From assembly GCA_964536965.1 (NCBI GenBank), contig CAZIAL010000007.1, forward strand, positions 1 to 64,000: 64,000 nt of DNA. Reading direction: 5' to 3'. Every line of letters begins with the position of its first letter. Within the stretch, counting starts at the first letter, position 1. Origin of the DNA: JACMQW01 sp964536965. Its GTDB lineage: Bacteria > Bdellovibrionota > UBA1018. The notes under the pieces were generated by a model. The model saw only the letters and a list, made by a program, of their open reading frames with translations. It was not told the DNA's origin and made no database searches. Shown here in pieces: positions 41,479 through 51,137 of this stretch. The position numbers and the translations under genes were made by a program.

Positions 41479-42432
41479 ATGACGAATTCGACCCCGGCTT
41501 CGCCCTTCGCAAACTCGCTCCAGACCGCCGTCGCGGTCTTGCTGGCGGTCGTTTGCGCGCCGTCCGCGCAGGCGGCGCGCATCATCGACGGCATGCCGAC
41601 CGAAGCGAACGAGTTTCCCGAAGTCGTTTCGCTTTATTATCCCAGCGCGAACTTCGCCGGGCGCGTGGAGCTTTGCACAGGGACCCTGATCCATCCGAAA
41701 GTGATTCTGACCTCCGCCCACTGCGTTCCGGAAAATCCGGCGGTCGCCGTGACCGTGAACGAGGGCACTTCGGTGCGCGCACCAGCCCGTCAACCTCGCG
41801 TCGCGTTCTCGGTCCGTCACGAAGAGTATTCCTACACCCAGGACGAGATTCTCCAGACGGGTTACGATTTCGGAATCGTCGTCCTGCAGGATGGCATCGA
41901 AGACGTAACTCCCGCCCAGCTCGTCTCGATGGAGGCCGCGGCCGTCCGCCGGGCACTGCTCGCGCAGGACGCGCTCGAAGTCGTTGGATTCGGCGGTAGC
42001 CAGAAAGTCGGGACGGATATGACGACGGGGACGCAGCGCCGGGCGAAGACGCGCGCGGTGGAAACGCTCGACAAACAGTTTTCCACCGAAGGCCCCGTAT
42101 CTGCGCTTTCCATCGGCGACAGCGGCGGTCCAGCGTTCCTCGCGAACGCGAAACATGCACGGCAACTCGTCGGCGTCGCGAGCGGCGTGCCCGACGAAAA
42201 AATTTTTCTGCGCGACGGCCGCCCTTCCGTTTCGCTCTACGCCGGAATTCGTCCGGCCATCGTCGAATGGATTTCGGAGAAATCGGGATTTCCGATCGAA
42301 CTGAGCCATGGGCAAACGACGGTACGGTCGAATTCAGATTTGGATTCACAGTTCAATTCGCAGATGCGCTCGAAGTCATCCTCGGGCTCCGCCCCTCGCA
42401 AACGCGATCCACTCGCTGGTTTTGGAGAATAG
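41479..42432 (+). CDS. Secreted trypsin-like serine protease 1
   Basis: 317 residues of the S1 (chymotrypsin) family. A signal peptide (SLQTAVAVLLAVVCAPSAQA-A) is followed by RIIDGMPTEANEFPEVVSL at the mature N-terminus, as in the activation site of trypsin-like enzymes. The triad is intact: His in LTSAHCVP, Asp in GYDFGIVVLQD, Ser in SIGDSGGPAF. A polar tail of about 40 residues follows the domain (SSSGSAPRKRDPLAG). The ATG at 41479 has no ribosome site and lies 9 bases after the -10 element, so the mRNA is probably leaderless. The second protease gene begins 4 bases after the stop. Secreted; substrate unknown. Confidence 0.9.
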   Translation: MTNSTPASPFANSLQTAVAVLLAVVCAPSAQAARIIDGMPTEANEFPEVVSLYYPSANFAGRVELCTGTLIHPKVILTSAHCVPENPAVAVTVNEGTSVRAPARQPRVAFSVRHEEYSYTQDEILQTGYDFGIVVLQDGIEDVTPAQLVSMEAAAVRRALLAQDALEVVGFGGSQKVGTDMTTGTQRRAKTRAVETLDKQFSTEGPVSALSIGDSGGPAFLANAKHARQLVGVASGVPDEKIFLRDGRPSVSLYAGIRPAIVEWISEKSGFPIELSHGQTTVRSNSDLDSQFNSQMRSKSSSGSAPRKRDPLAGFGE

Positions 42433-42436
42433 TCCT

Positions 42437-43471
42437 ATGATCCGCATCGATCTGTCGCCTCGCCCGAAGAAGTCCCGTACGCTGCGCTGGGGCTTCGCCC
42501 TGACGGCGATCGGATTGCTCGCCGCATATCAGGGGCATGCCGTGCTCGGCGGACGACCGACGATGCCGGGAGAGTTTCCCGCGGTTTTTGGCTACGAGGC
42601 CTCGCTTCGCGACTCCGGCGCTTCCGTGTTCTCCGGCGCCACCCGTGCGAACTGCACGGCATTTCTCGTTCACCCGAAACTTCTTTTGACGGCCGCCCAC
42701 TGCGTGAAGGACGCGCTCTCGGTGAATAGCGCGGCCAATGGGGCGGAGTTCGGCGGTAAAAAGACTGAACGGGGAATTTCCGTGAAAATTTCCGAATTTA
42801 AGTCCCATCCCGATTTCGTCGACATGACCCCGACCGCGACCACCGATGAAAAGGTGAAATCGTCGCAAAACGATATCGCCTATCTCGTGCTGCGGGAAGC
42901 GGTCACGCAGGTCGCTCCTTACGCCCTCTATATCTCTTCGGGAAACCAGAAGATGCTGCGGCTCCAGAGTCTCGAGGCGACCGTCGTCGGCTACGGCGCA
43001 ACCAAATGGAACGAAACGGGAAACTATTCGACCTCGTCCTCCGGCACGAAACACACGGGAACAAAACCGATCACGCGACTCTCCTGGGGATACTTCTACC
43101 TCGACGGCGAAAAACACAGTCCGCTCCCCGGCGATAGCGGTGGTCCGGTCCTCGTCGGCGCCGGCTCGGAACTTCGCGTGGCCGGGATCGTCCACGGCGG
43201 ATTCAACGGGACGAAGATCGTCGTGAACAAGCGGGGAAAAGAAAAGAAAGTGGCCACGAGCGGCGCCGTGATCGCGACCATGCTGACCCCGAAACTGCTT
43301 TGCTGGGTCGAGAAGGAATCGAAGATCGACCTCCCCGAGGTGGAATGCGAAGTCGACGGCACGCCGAAGCCGATCCCCGAAGACACGAGCGTGGTCGTCA
43401 CGCCCGGGACGCCGGCAATCATCACGTCCGGGACGCCCGTATCGACGCCTTCGCCCTCCCCGAGGAACTAG
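42437..43471 (+). CDS. Secreted trypsin-like serine protease 2
   Basis: 344 residues, second S1-family protease. The N-terminus has an export signal (WGFALTAIGLLAAYQGHA-V) after a basic start, then VLGGRPTMPGEFPAVFGYEA. Triad: His in LLTAAHCVKD, Asp in SQNDIAYLVLR, Ser in LPGDSGGPVLV. The C-terminus is a Thr/Pro-rich tail (VVVTPGTPAIITSGTPVSTPSPSPRN). The ATG at 42437 has GGAG 9 bases upstream; an earlier in-frame start lies inside the upstream gene. It is co-transcribed with protease 1. Its stop overlaps the stop of the convergent uvrC by four bases. Confidence 0.9.
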   Translation: MIRIDLSPRPKKSRTLRWGFALTAIGLLAAYQGHAVLGGRPTMPGEFPAVFGYEASLRDSGASVFSGATRANCTAFLVHPKLLLTAAHCVKDALSVNSAANGAEFGGKKTERGISVKISEFKSHPDFVDMTPTATTDEKVKSSQNDIAYLVLREAVTQVAPYALYISSGNQKMLRLQSLEATVVGYGATKWNETGNYSTSSSGTKHTGTKPITRLSWGYFYLDGEKHSPLPGDSGGPVLVGAGSELRVAGIVHGGFNGTKIVVNKRGKEKKVATSGAVIATMLTPKLLCWVEKESKIDLPEVECEVDGTPKPIPEDTSVVVTPGTPAIITSGTPVSTPSPSPRN

Positions 43472-45276
43472 GACTTTCCACCGCTCGTTTTTCCCGAAGC
43501 CTTCAGCGCGCGTTTGTCCCGCAGATTCCGGTGATAGTTGATCGCGAAGCGATGGGCCTCGTCGCGAATATGGGTCAGAAGCTTGTACGCGCCCGTATGT
43601 GGGAGGAGCGGCACCGGGTTTTTTCGTCCCGGAATGAAGATCCGCTCGAGCGATGACTTCACCTCCGTCGCGCGGAAGTCACTCTCGGTTCGCGCTTTCG
43701 CGAGTCCTACGACACCCACGCCCTGGACGGAGAGCTCTTCGAGAATCGCGACTGCCTGGGCGAGCTGCCCCTTGCCTCCATCGACGACCACCAGATCCGG
43801 AAGATCCTCCTCCCGGTTCGAAAAACGGCGACCGAGCACTTCCCGCATCGTCGCGAAGTCGTTCGCGCCCTCCACCGTGCGAATCTTATACCTGCGGTAA
43901 AGGTTCTTGTCGGGCGCCCCGTCGATGAAGACGACCCGGGACGCGACCGCGTCTTCGCCCTGGATGTTCGAATTATCGTAACACTCGATCCGCGTCGGCA
44001 ACTTCGCGAGGTGGAGCTTTTCCTGGATCTCTTCGAGCGCGGGAAGCCCGTGACCATGATCGGCCTTCCGCGCCTGCTCGAGCGCGTGCCGTGCGTTGGT
44101 CTTCGCCACGTTCACGAGCTGCTTTTCCATCTCGCTTTCCGGGACGCGGATGCGCAGCCCGAGGGTGCGTTCGAGCAGATCTGGATCCGCGGGCGCGACG
44201 GAGACCAAAAGCTCATTCGGCGTGAAGACCGAACCGACCGGGAGCTGGGTTTCCGTTTCCCCCGCGGCGATACGCTCTTCCGCCTTTTTCAGATCGGCCG
44301 CCACGCCGACGTAATATTGCGAGACGAATTCGAAGAGCACCTCCGCATCGGTCTGCGCGTCGTCCGAGTTCTGCAGATTCAGATGACGTACGGCGATCAT
44401 CTTTCCGCCGCGGATCTGGAGCACGACCGCATGACCTTCCCCTCCCTGGCGTTCGACGGCGATGACGTCGCGATTCTTCTCCGCTCCGGCATCCTCCACC
44501 GACTGGGTCGCGGTCACGAGCGCGAGATTCGCAAGCTGATCGCGGTAAAAGGCGGCGTCCTCGTATTCTTCGTTCACCGCCGCGTCGGCCATGCCGCGCT
44601 CGAGTTCAAGCTTGAGCCGGTCGCTCTTTCCTTCGAGAATCGCGATCACGGCCTCGATCGATTCGCGATAGCGCTCCTGGGTGACCAGTCCCACGCAAGG
44701 CCCGCTGCATTTTTCCATCTGGTAAAGGATGCACGGACGGGAGCGGTGCCGGAACGTATTGTCCGAGCAGTCGCGAAGCATGAAGAGTTCGTTCAGGAGC
44801 CGCAGGATGCTCTTTGCGCTGAATCCGGAAGGAAACGGACCGAAGTAGCGGGCGCCGTCGCGACGAACGCGCCGGGTCCACTCGATCCGCGGATAATTCT
44901 CGCCGATCTGAATCCGGAGATACGGGTACGACTTGTCGTCCTTCATCCGGATGTTGAACTTCGGCTTATGCTTTTTAATCAGCGTGCATTCGAGGATGAG
45001 CGCTTCGCTCTCGGTTTCCGTCAGAATCACGTCGAACTTCGCCGCGCGGCTGACCATGATCTCGGTCCGCGGAACTTCGTGGGCCGTCCCGCTCGAGGCG
45101 CCCTGGAAGTACGTCACGAGACGATTCTTCAGGTTCTTCGCCTTGCCGATGTAAAGGATTCCGCCCTTTTCGTCCTTCATGAAATACACGCCCGGCTCCG
45201 TCGGGGCCGCGCGGGCATCCTCGAGGAGTTTCAGGCGGACTTTCGAGTAAGAGTTGGACGGATCTTGATTTTCCAT
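43468..45276 (-). CDS. uvrC: Excinuclease ABC subunit C, lacking the C-terminal HhH domain
   Basis: 602 residues. UvrC makes the two incisions in nucleotide excision repair with UvrA and UvrB. GIY-YIG nuclease at the N-terminus (PGVYFMKDEKGGILYIGKAKNLKNR), Cys cluster (CILYQMEKCSGPCVG), UVR motif (YEDAAFYRDQL), RNase H-like nuclease (IECYDNSNIQGEDAVAS, LVVVDGGKGQL) and IRDEAHRFAINYHRNLRDKR. The protein stops 12 residues later, where other UvrC proteins continue with about 55 residues of a double helix-hairpin-helix domain. The sequence past the stop in this frame does not encode one. Start ATG at 45274-45276 has no clear ribosome site and lies close to a predicted promoter. uvrB is 10 kb away. 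Confidence 0.94.
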   Translation of the reverse strand: MENQDPSNSYSKVRLKLLEDARAAPTEPGVYFMKDEKGGILYIGKAKNLKNRLVTYFQGASSGTAHEVPRTEIMVSRAAKFDVILTETESEALILECTLIKKHKPKFNIRMKDDKSYPYLRIQIGENYPRIEWTRRVRRDGARYFGPFPSGFSAKSILRLLNELFMLRDCSDNTFRHRSRPCILYQMEKCSGPCVGLVTQERYRESIEAVIAILEGKSDRLKLELERGMADAAVNEEYEDAAFYRDQLANLALVTATQSVEDAGAEKNRDVIAVERQGGEGHAVVLQIRGGKMIAVRHLNLQNSDDAQTDAEVLFEFVSQYYVGVAADLKKAEERIAAGETETQLPVGSVFTPNELLVSVAPADPDLLERTLGLRIRVPESEMEKQLVNVAKTNARHALEQARKADHGHGLPALEEIQEKLHLAKLPTRIECYDNSNIQGEDAVASRVVFIDGAPDKNLYRRYKIRTVEGANDFATMREVLGRRFSNREEDLPDLVVVDGGKGQLAQAVAILEELSVQGVGVVGLAKARTESDFRATEVKSSLERIFIPGRKNPVPLLPHTGAYKLLTHIRDEAHRFAINYHRNLRDKRALKASGKTSGGKS

Positions 45277-45289
45277 TCGCGGAACGAAT

Positions 45290-45318
45290 AAAATACTTCT
45301 TCGTTAGTTATACGCCAA
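45290..45318 (-). promoter_or_regulatory. Candidate sigma-70 promoter of uvrC
   Basis: On the minus strand TTGGCG (45313-45318), 17 bases, TATTTT (45290-45295). Transcription would start near 45283, leaving about 7 bases of leader. The divergent gene at 45336 uses the same gap. Confidence 0.4.
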
Positions 45319-45335
45319 CAGGAGCTGCATCTCGA

Positions 45336-45782
45336 ATGGTCCGCGTCGCCGAACAAACTCTCGCTTATTGTGGTCAGTGCAAAATGGATCTCTCCGCGAC
45401 CGTCGTCGCCATGCGGGGGGATCAGGTCGTTCGCGTCCAGTGCCGCACCTGCCGCGGCGAGCGGGCCTACCGCGCTCCGAAAGGCGTGACGGACCCTAAA
45501 ATGGCCCCCCCGCCCAAAACCACGACGCGAGGCGCCAGAACTGCGAGCGGCGAACGACCGGACCACTCCGTCGGTGCCGAATGGCGAAAAGAAATGCTGG
45601 CCCATAAGGACCGCCCCGCGAATGCTTATGGCGCGAAGAATCAAATGAATGTCGGCGATAAGATCGCCCATCCGGTCTTCGGCGAAGGCATCGTCATGAA
45701 GCAGATTTACCCGAACAAAGCGGAAATCCTCTTCGAGATGGACCTGAAAGTACTCGTCTCCGGCGGACCGCGAACGAGCTAA
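45336..45782 (+). CDS. Zinc-ribbon protein with C-terminal UvrD-tail-like domain
   Basis: 148 residues. N-terminal zinc ribbon: LAYCGQCKMDLSATVVAM followed by VQCRTCRGERAYR, two CxxC pairs. A basic, disordered middle (about 50-100) is followed by VGDKIAHPVFGEGIVMKQIYPNKAEILFEMDLKVLV. This resembles the Tudor-like tail of UvrD/PcrA helicases (GDxVxHxxFGxGxV...), which binds RNA polymerase. A role in transcription or repair is possible, and its position next to uvrC fits, but this is inference. The ATG at 45336 follows AGGAGCTGCATCTCGA, a ribosome site at slightly long distance. Confidence 0.68.
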   Translation: MVRVAEQTLAYCGQCKMDLSATVVAMRGDQVVRVQCRTCRGERAYRAPKGVTDPKMAPPPKTTTRGARTASGERPDHSVGAEWRKEMLAHKDRPANAYGAKNQMNVGDKIAHPVFGEGIVMKQIYPNKAEILFEMDLKVLVSGGPRTS

Positions 45783-45803
45783 CGGTTCAAGCCCCGCTCT
45801 CGG

Positions 45804-46295
45804 CTAACGCCGACGGTGCTCGGTCAGCCGAATTCGGTATCCTTCACTCTCCCAGGTCACGATTCCACCCGGAACATCGCCGATCACGGTGGCGATGAAG
45901 ATGCTCTTTTGGCCCACGATGAGAAACTCGACGTGGCAGGTTTCGATTCGTCCCCAAGGCGTATCCATCCACTCACGACGGTCAAGCGGACAGGTCTCCC
46001 GGTACCACTCGATCTCTTCGGGTTGAAAAAAGTCTTTTTTCCCGCGGCGTTCGACGTCGAGCACCAGGCGCCCGTCCCGGTCGAATAGCTGCTTTCGATA
46101 TTCCCAGTCGGATTTTCGCGGGTCGAGGTCGAGGACTTTACGGGTTTCGGAGAAGGGCTCGTCTTCGATCGTCGTCTCGTATACGAGCGTATCGCCTCGG
46201 CGCACATCGTAAACCGCCTCCGCGGCGAACGCGGAGGTCGCCCACGCGCTCGCCAGCGCGAGAACCGGAACCCAGCTGCCGCTTCGTCCACTCAT
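45804..46295 (-). CDS. Small secreted protein of unknown function
   Basis: 163 residues with a signal peptide (MSGRSGSWVPVLALASAWATSAFA-A). The mature part is beta-rich and charged (YDVRRGDTLVYETTIEDEPFSETRKVLDLD, then GRIETCHVEFLIVGQKSIFIATVIGDVPGGIVTWES), resembling lipocalin-like or DUF3108-like beta sheets without a firm match. Two Cys could pair. The ATG at 46293-46295 was chosen for the signal peptide; an upstream start adds 15 residues. It is convergent with the zinc-ribbon gene and divergent from the ABC importer at 46367. Confidence 0.65.
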   Translation of the reverse strand: MSGRSGSWVPVLALASAWATSAFAAEAVYDVRRGDTLVYETTIEDEPFSETRKVLDLDPRKSDWEYRKQLFDRDGRLVLDVERRGKKDFFQPEEIEWYRETCPLDRREWMDTPWGRIETCHVEFLIVGQKSIFIATVIGDVPGGIVTWESEGYRIRLTEHRRR

Positions 46296-46366
46296 CACCC
46301 TACCCCCACTCGATCGAAATGATTTCCCTAGGCGTACCAAACGCGCGTCGTGTAGGAAAGGGGCCC

Positions 46367-47110
46367 ATGAGCATTGTCACGATTCGGGGGCTGAAAAAAT
46401 CCTTCGGAGCCCACGAAGTTCTGAAGGGAATCGATCTCGACATCGAACCCGGCCAGCTCATCTGTTTCATCGGCCGCTCCGGATGCGGGAAGTCGACCCT
46501 CCTTCGTTGTCTGAACGGTCTGGAGGTTCTCGACGAGGGAGAAATATCCATTCATGGGCACGGCCTCTCCGTCGGGCCCGACAACGGTTTCGAACGCAAA
46601 GCGCAGGCCCTCCGACAGCACTGCGGAATGGTCTTCCAGGACTTCCGACTCTTCCCCCACATGACCCTCCTCGAGAACGTCGTGCTCGCGCAGACGGTTG
46701 GCCGGAAAATTCCGCGCGATGAGGCGGTCGCCCGATCGGAAAAACTTCTCGGAAAGGTGGGTCTCCTCGCCCACCGTGAAAAAATGCCGGTCCAACTCTC
46801 CGGCGGGCAAGCCCAGCGAGGCGCGATCGCGCGCGCGCTGGCGCTGAATCCGGCGGTCATGCTCTACGACGAGCCGACCTCGGCACTCGATCCGGAGCTC
46901 GTGGACGAGGTGCTCGCCGTGATGAAGGCGCTCGACGAAGAGGGCATGACCCAGCTCGTGGTCACCCATGAGATGCGATTCGCGCGCGATGCTTCGGATC
47001 TGATCGTATACATGGAAGACGGCGCCATCGTCGAAATCGGCGCCCCCGACGTCCTCTTCTCGAGCCCGAAGGACGATCGCACGCGGCAGTTCCTGAGGAA
47101 GTTTCTATGA
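46367..47110 (+). CDS. Polar amino-acid ABC importer, ATP-binding subunit
   Basis: 247 residues of the GlnQ/ArtP-type ATPase family. Walker A FIGRSGCGKSTLLRCLNGLE, Q-loop MVFQDFRLFPHMTLLENV, signature LSGGQAQRGAIARAL (usual form LSGGQQQRVAIARAL), Walker B AVMLYDEPTSALDPELV and the switch His in VVTHEM. It works as a dimer on the cytoplasmic face and energises the membrane protein encoded 16 bases downstream. The ATG at 46367 has GGAAAGGGG about 4 bases upstream; an earlier in-frame start adds 16 residues. The amino acid carried is unknown. Confidence 0.93.
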   Translation: MSIVTIRGLKKSFGAHEVLKGIDLDIEPGQLICFIGRSGCGKSTLLRCLNGLEVLDEGEISIHGHGLSVGPDNGFERKAQALRQHCGMVFQDFRLFPHMTLLENVVLAQTVGRKIPRDEAVARSEKLLGKVGLLAHREKMPVQLSGGQAQRGAIARALALNPAVMLYDEPTSALDPELVDEVLAVMKALDEEGMTQLVVTHEMRFARDASDLIVYMEDGAIVEIGAPDVLFSSPKDDRTRQFLRKFL

Positions 47111-47126
47111 CCGGGGGCACGCGCGC

Positions 47127-48716
47127 ATGAACTTTGAGATGGATCGTCCCGGCTGGGACCGCGGCACCACGGTTCTTCGATTCTTTCTGCCGCTGATCGG
47201 CCTGCTCCTGGGTCTCGCGCTTCTCGCGACCGTCGCTTCGCTTTTCGCCGAGCGCGGCTACGCGGCCGAACCGCTTCGCTGGGCCGCCGATACCGAATCC
47301 GGGGCGCCCCTCGTTTTCCAGGATCCGCGTGAACCCGAGAAAATCATCGGCTTCGAGCGCGAGGTGATCGAAGGCATCGCGAAACATCTCGGTCGCCCGA
47401 CGACGCTCGTCCACAACGCCTGGGACGGACTGATTCCGGGGCTGGCACGCGGAAACTACGACGTGATCGTGAACGGGATCGAGATCACGGAAGAACGGAA
47501 GCGCGAGATTCTTTTCTCCGACCCGTACTTCGTCACCTTCGAACAGCTCGCGGTCCGGCGTGACGAAACTCGGATCAACTCGCTCGAAGACTGCCGAGGT
47601 AAAAAGGTCGGGACCCTAAAATTTTCCCTCGCCCACGAAATTCTCGAGAAATTCGGCGGCATCACGGTCGTTACCTACGAGACCGAACCGAGCTCCTATG
47701 AAGACCTGATGAATGGCCGCACGGATGCCGTGCTCCTCGATGCGCCGCTTGCGGTCTATAACGCGAAACCGAACGCGCAGCTTAAGCTCGTCGGACCGCC
47801 GATCGGGTCCGTCATGTACGGGATCGGCATGAAAAAAACCGACCGCGCGCTCCAGTCGGAAGTGAACGCCGCCATCGCGAAGATGGCAAAAAACGGCGAG
47901 CTTCGGAGAATCTACGATCGCTACGACCTATGGAACCCGCTGATGGCCGAGCGATTCGGCGATCTCCGGGAGAAACCGCTCGAGCCGCCGACGATGTACG
48001 AGTACTTCCTGAACTCGACGAATCGCGAGCGCACCCTGCGGGAGCGTTTCCACCTTTACGTTTCTTTTCTCCCGATACTCGCGCGGGGAGCGGTCACGAC
48101 CCTCGAGATCTCGATCGTCGCGATGCTGATCGCCGTCGCGCTGGGACTGGCGCTCGCGCTCATGCGCCTCTACGGCCCGCCCCCGGTCCGCTGGATTTCG
48201 GTGATGTACATCGAACTCATCCGTGGAACGCCCCTCCTGATCCAGCTTTTCTTTATTTTTTACGCGCTTCCGCACCTCGGGATCCGCCTCTCCCCGTTCA
48301 TGGCGGCCGTGCTGGGACTGGGGCTGAATTACGCCGCTTACGAGGCCGAAAATTACCGCGCCGGCATCGGCGGCGTATCGAAGGCCCAGTCCGAGGCGGG
48401 ACTCGCGCTTGGGCTTTCCCATGGCCAGACGGTTCGACATATCGTGATTCCGCAGGCGCTGCGGATCGTGATTCCACCGATCACGAACGATTTTATCTCG
48501 CTGCTGAAGGATTCCTCGCTCGTTTCGGTCATCACGATGGTGGAGCTCACCAAACTTTACGGGCAACTCGCATCGACATACTACGACTTCCTCGGCACCG
48601 GCATTTTGGTCGCCGCTTTCTATCTCCTGCTCGGCCTCCCTTTCGTCCGTTTCGCTCGCTATGTGGAGGCGCGACTCGCGGTGGGCACCGGCAAGGCGAC
48701 GGGGACCTCGCGCTAG
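47127..48716 (+). CDS. Amino-acid ABC importer with fused substrate-binding and permease domains
   Basis: 529 residues. An N-terminal membrane anchor (VLRFFLPLIGLLLGLALLATVASLF) precedes a periplasmic family 3 solute-binding domain (about 48-280: GFEREVIEGIAKHLG, WDGLIPGLARGNYDVIVNGIEITEERK, YDLMNGRTDAV-like segment, GIGMKKTDRALQSEVNAAI). The inner-membrane permease follows (about 310-515) with the HisMQ/GlnP signature ELIRGTPLLIQLFFIFYALP and the EAA-type loop SEAGLALGLSHGQTVRHIVIPQALRIVIPP. The fusion recalls GlnP of lactic-acid bacteria. With the upstream ATPase it forms a complete two-gene importer, so no free binding protein is needed. Confidence 0.92.
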   Translation: MNFEMDRPGWDRGTTVLRFFLPLIGLLLGLALLATVASLFAERGYAAEPLRWAADTESGAPLVFQDPREPEKIIGFEREVIEGIAKHLGRPTTLVHNAWDGLIPGLARGNYDVIVNGIEITEERKREILFSDPYFVTFEQLAVRRDETRINSLEDCRGKKVGTLKFSLAHEILEKFGGITVVTYETEPSSYEDLMNGRTDAVLLDAPLAVYNAKPNAQLKLVGPPIGSVMYGIGMKKTDRALQSEVNAAIAKMAKNGELRRIYDRYDLWNPLMAERFGDLREKPLEPPTMYEYFLNSTNRERTLRERFHLYVSFLPILARGAVTTLEISIVAMLIAVALGLALALMRLYGPPPVRWISVMYIELIRGTPLLIQLFFIFYALPHLGIRLSPFMAAVLGLGLNYAAYEAENYRAGIGGVSKAQSEAGLALGLSHGQTVRHIVIPQALRIVIPPITNDFISLLKDSSLVSVITMVELTKLYGQLASTYYDFLGTGILVAAFYLLLGLPFVRFARYVEARLAVGTGKATGTSR

Positions 48717-48739
48717 AATTTAAGCGCCCGCCACCTGGG

Positions 48740-50926
<2,187 letters not shown>

Positions 50927-51073
50927 GCCCTCACGCTCTCATATTTCCGCCGGGTTGGGCTAAGGGCTCGGATTAAAAAGGTAAAAGGCGTTCCGGGTGG
51001 GGGGGAAACTTGTTCGGGTGGTAACTATTTGAAATATAAGTGCTTTTTAGTTTAGAGATGTCTAGTTTTAGGA

Positions 51074-51102
51074 TTGACGCAGCGCGTTGCGCTTGATATA
51101 TC
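51074..51102 (+). promoter_or_regulatory. Sigma-70 promoter of the MepA-like/metalloprotease operon
   Basis: TTGACG (51074-51079), 17-base spacer, TATATC (51097-51102); transcription start near 51109. It shares TTGACGCA-N9-GCTTGATATA with the serine protease promoter at 41441. It excludes the in-frame TTG at 51087 as start codon. Confidence 0.7.
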
Positions 51103-51137
51103 CAGGTCGGCTTAAAGAGCCCAAAGGCGGTCCCCGC

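Noticed and set aside
51087..51137. In-frame TTG at 51087 as start of the MepA-like protein
   Set aside because: It lies inside the predicted promoter spacer, upstream of the transcription start; the GTG at 51138 has a ribosome site and a proper lipoprotein signal after it.
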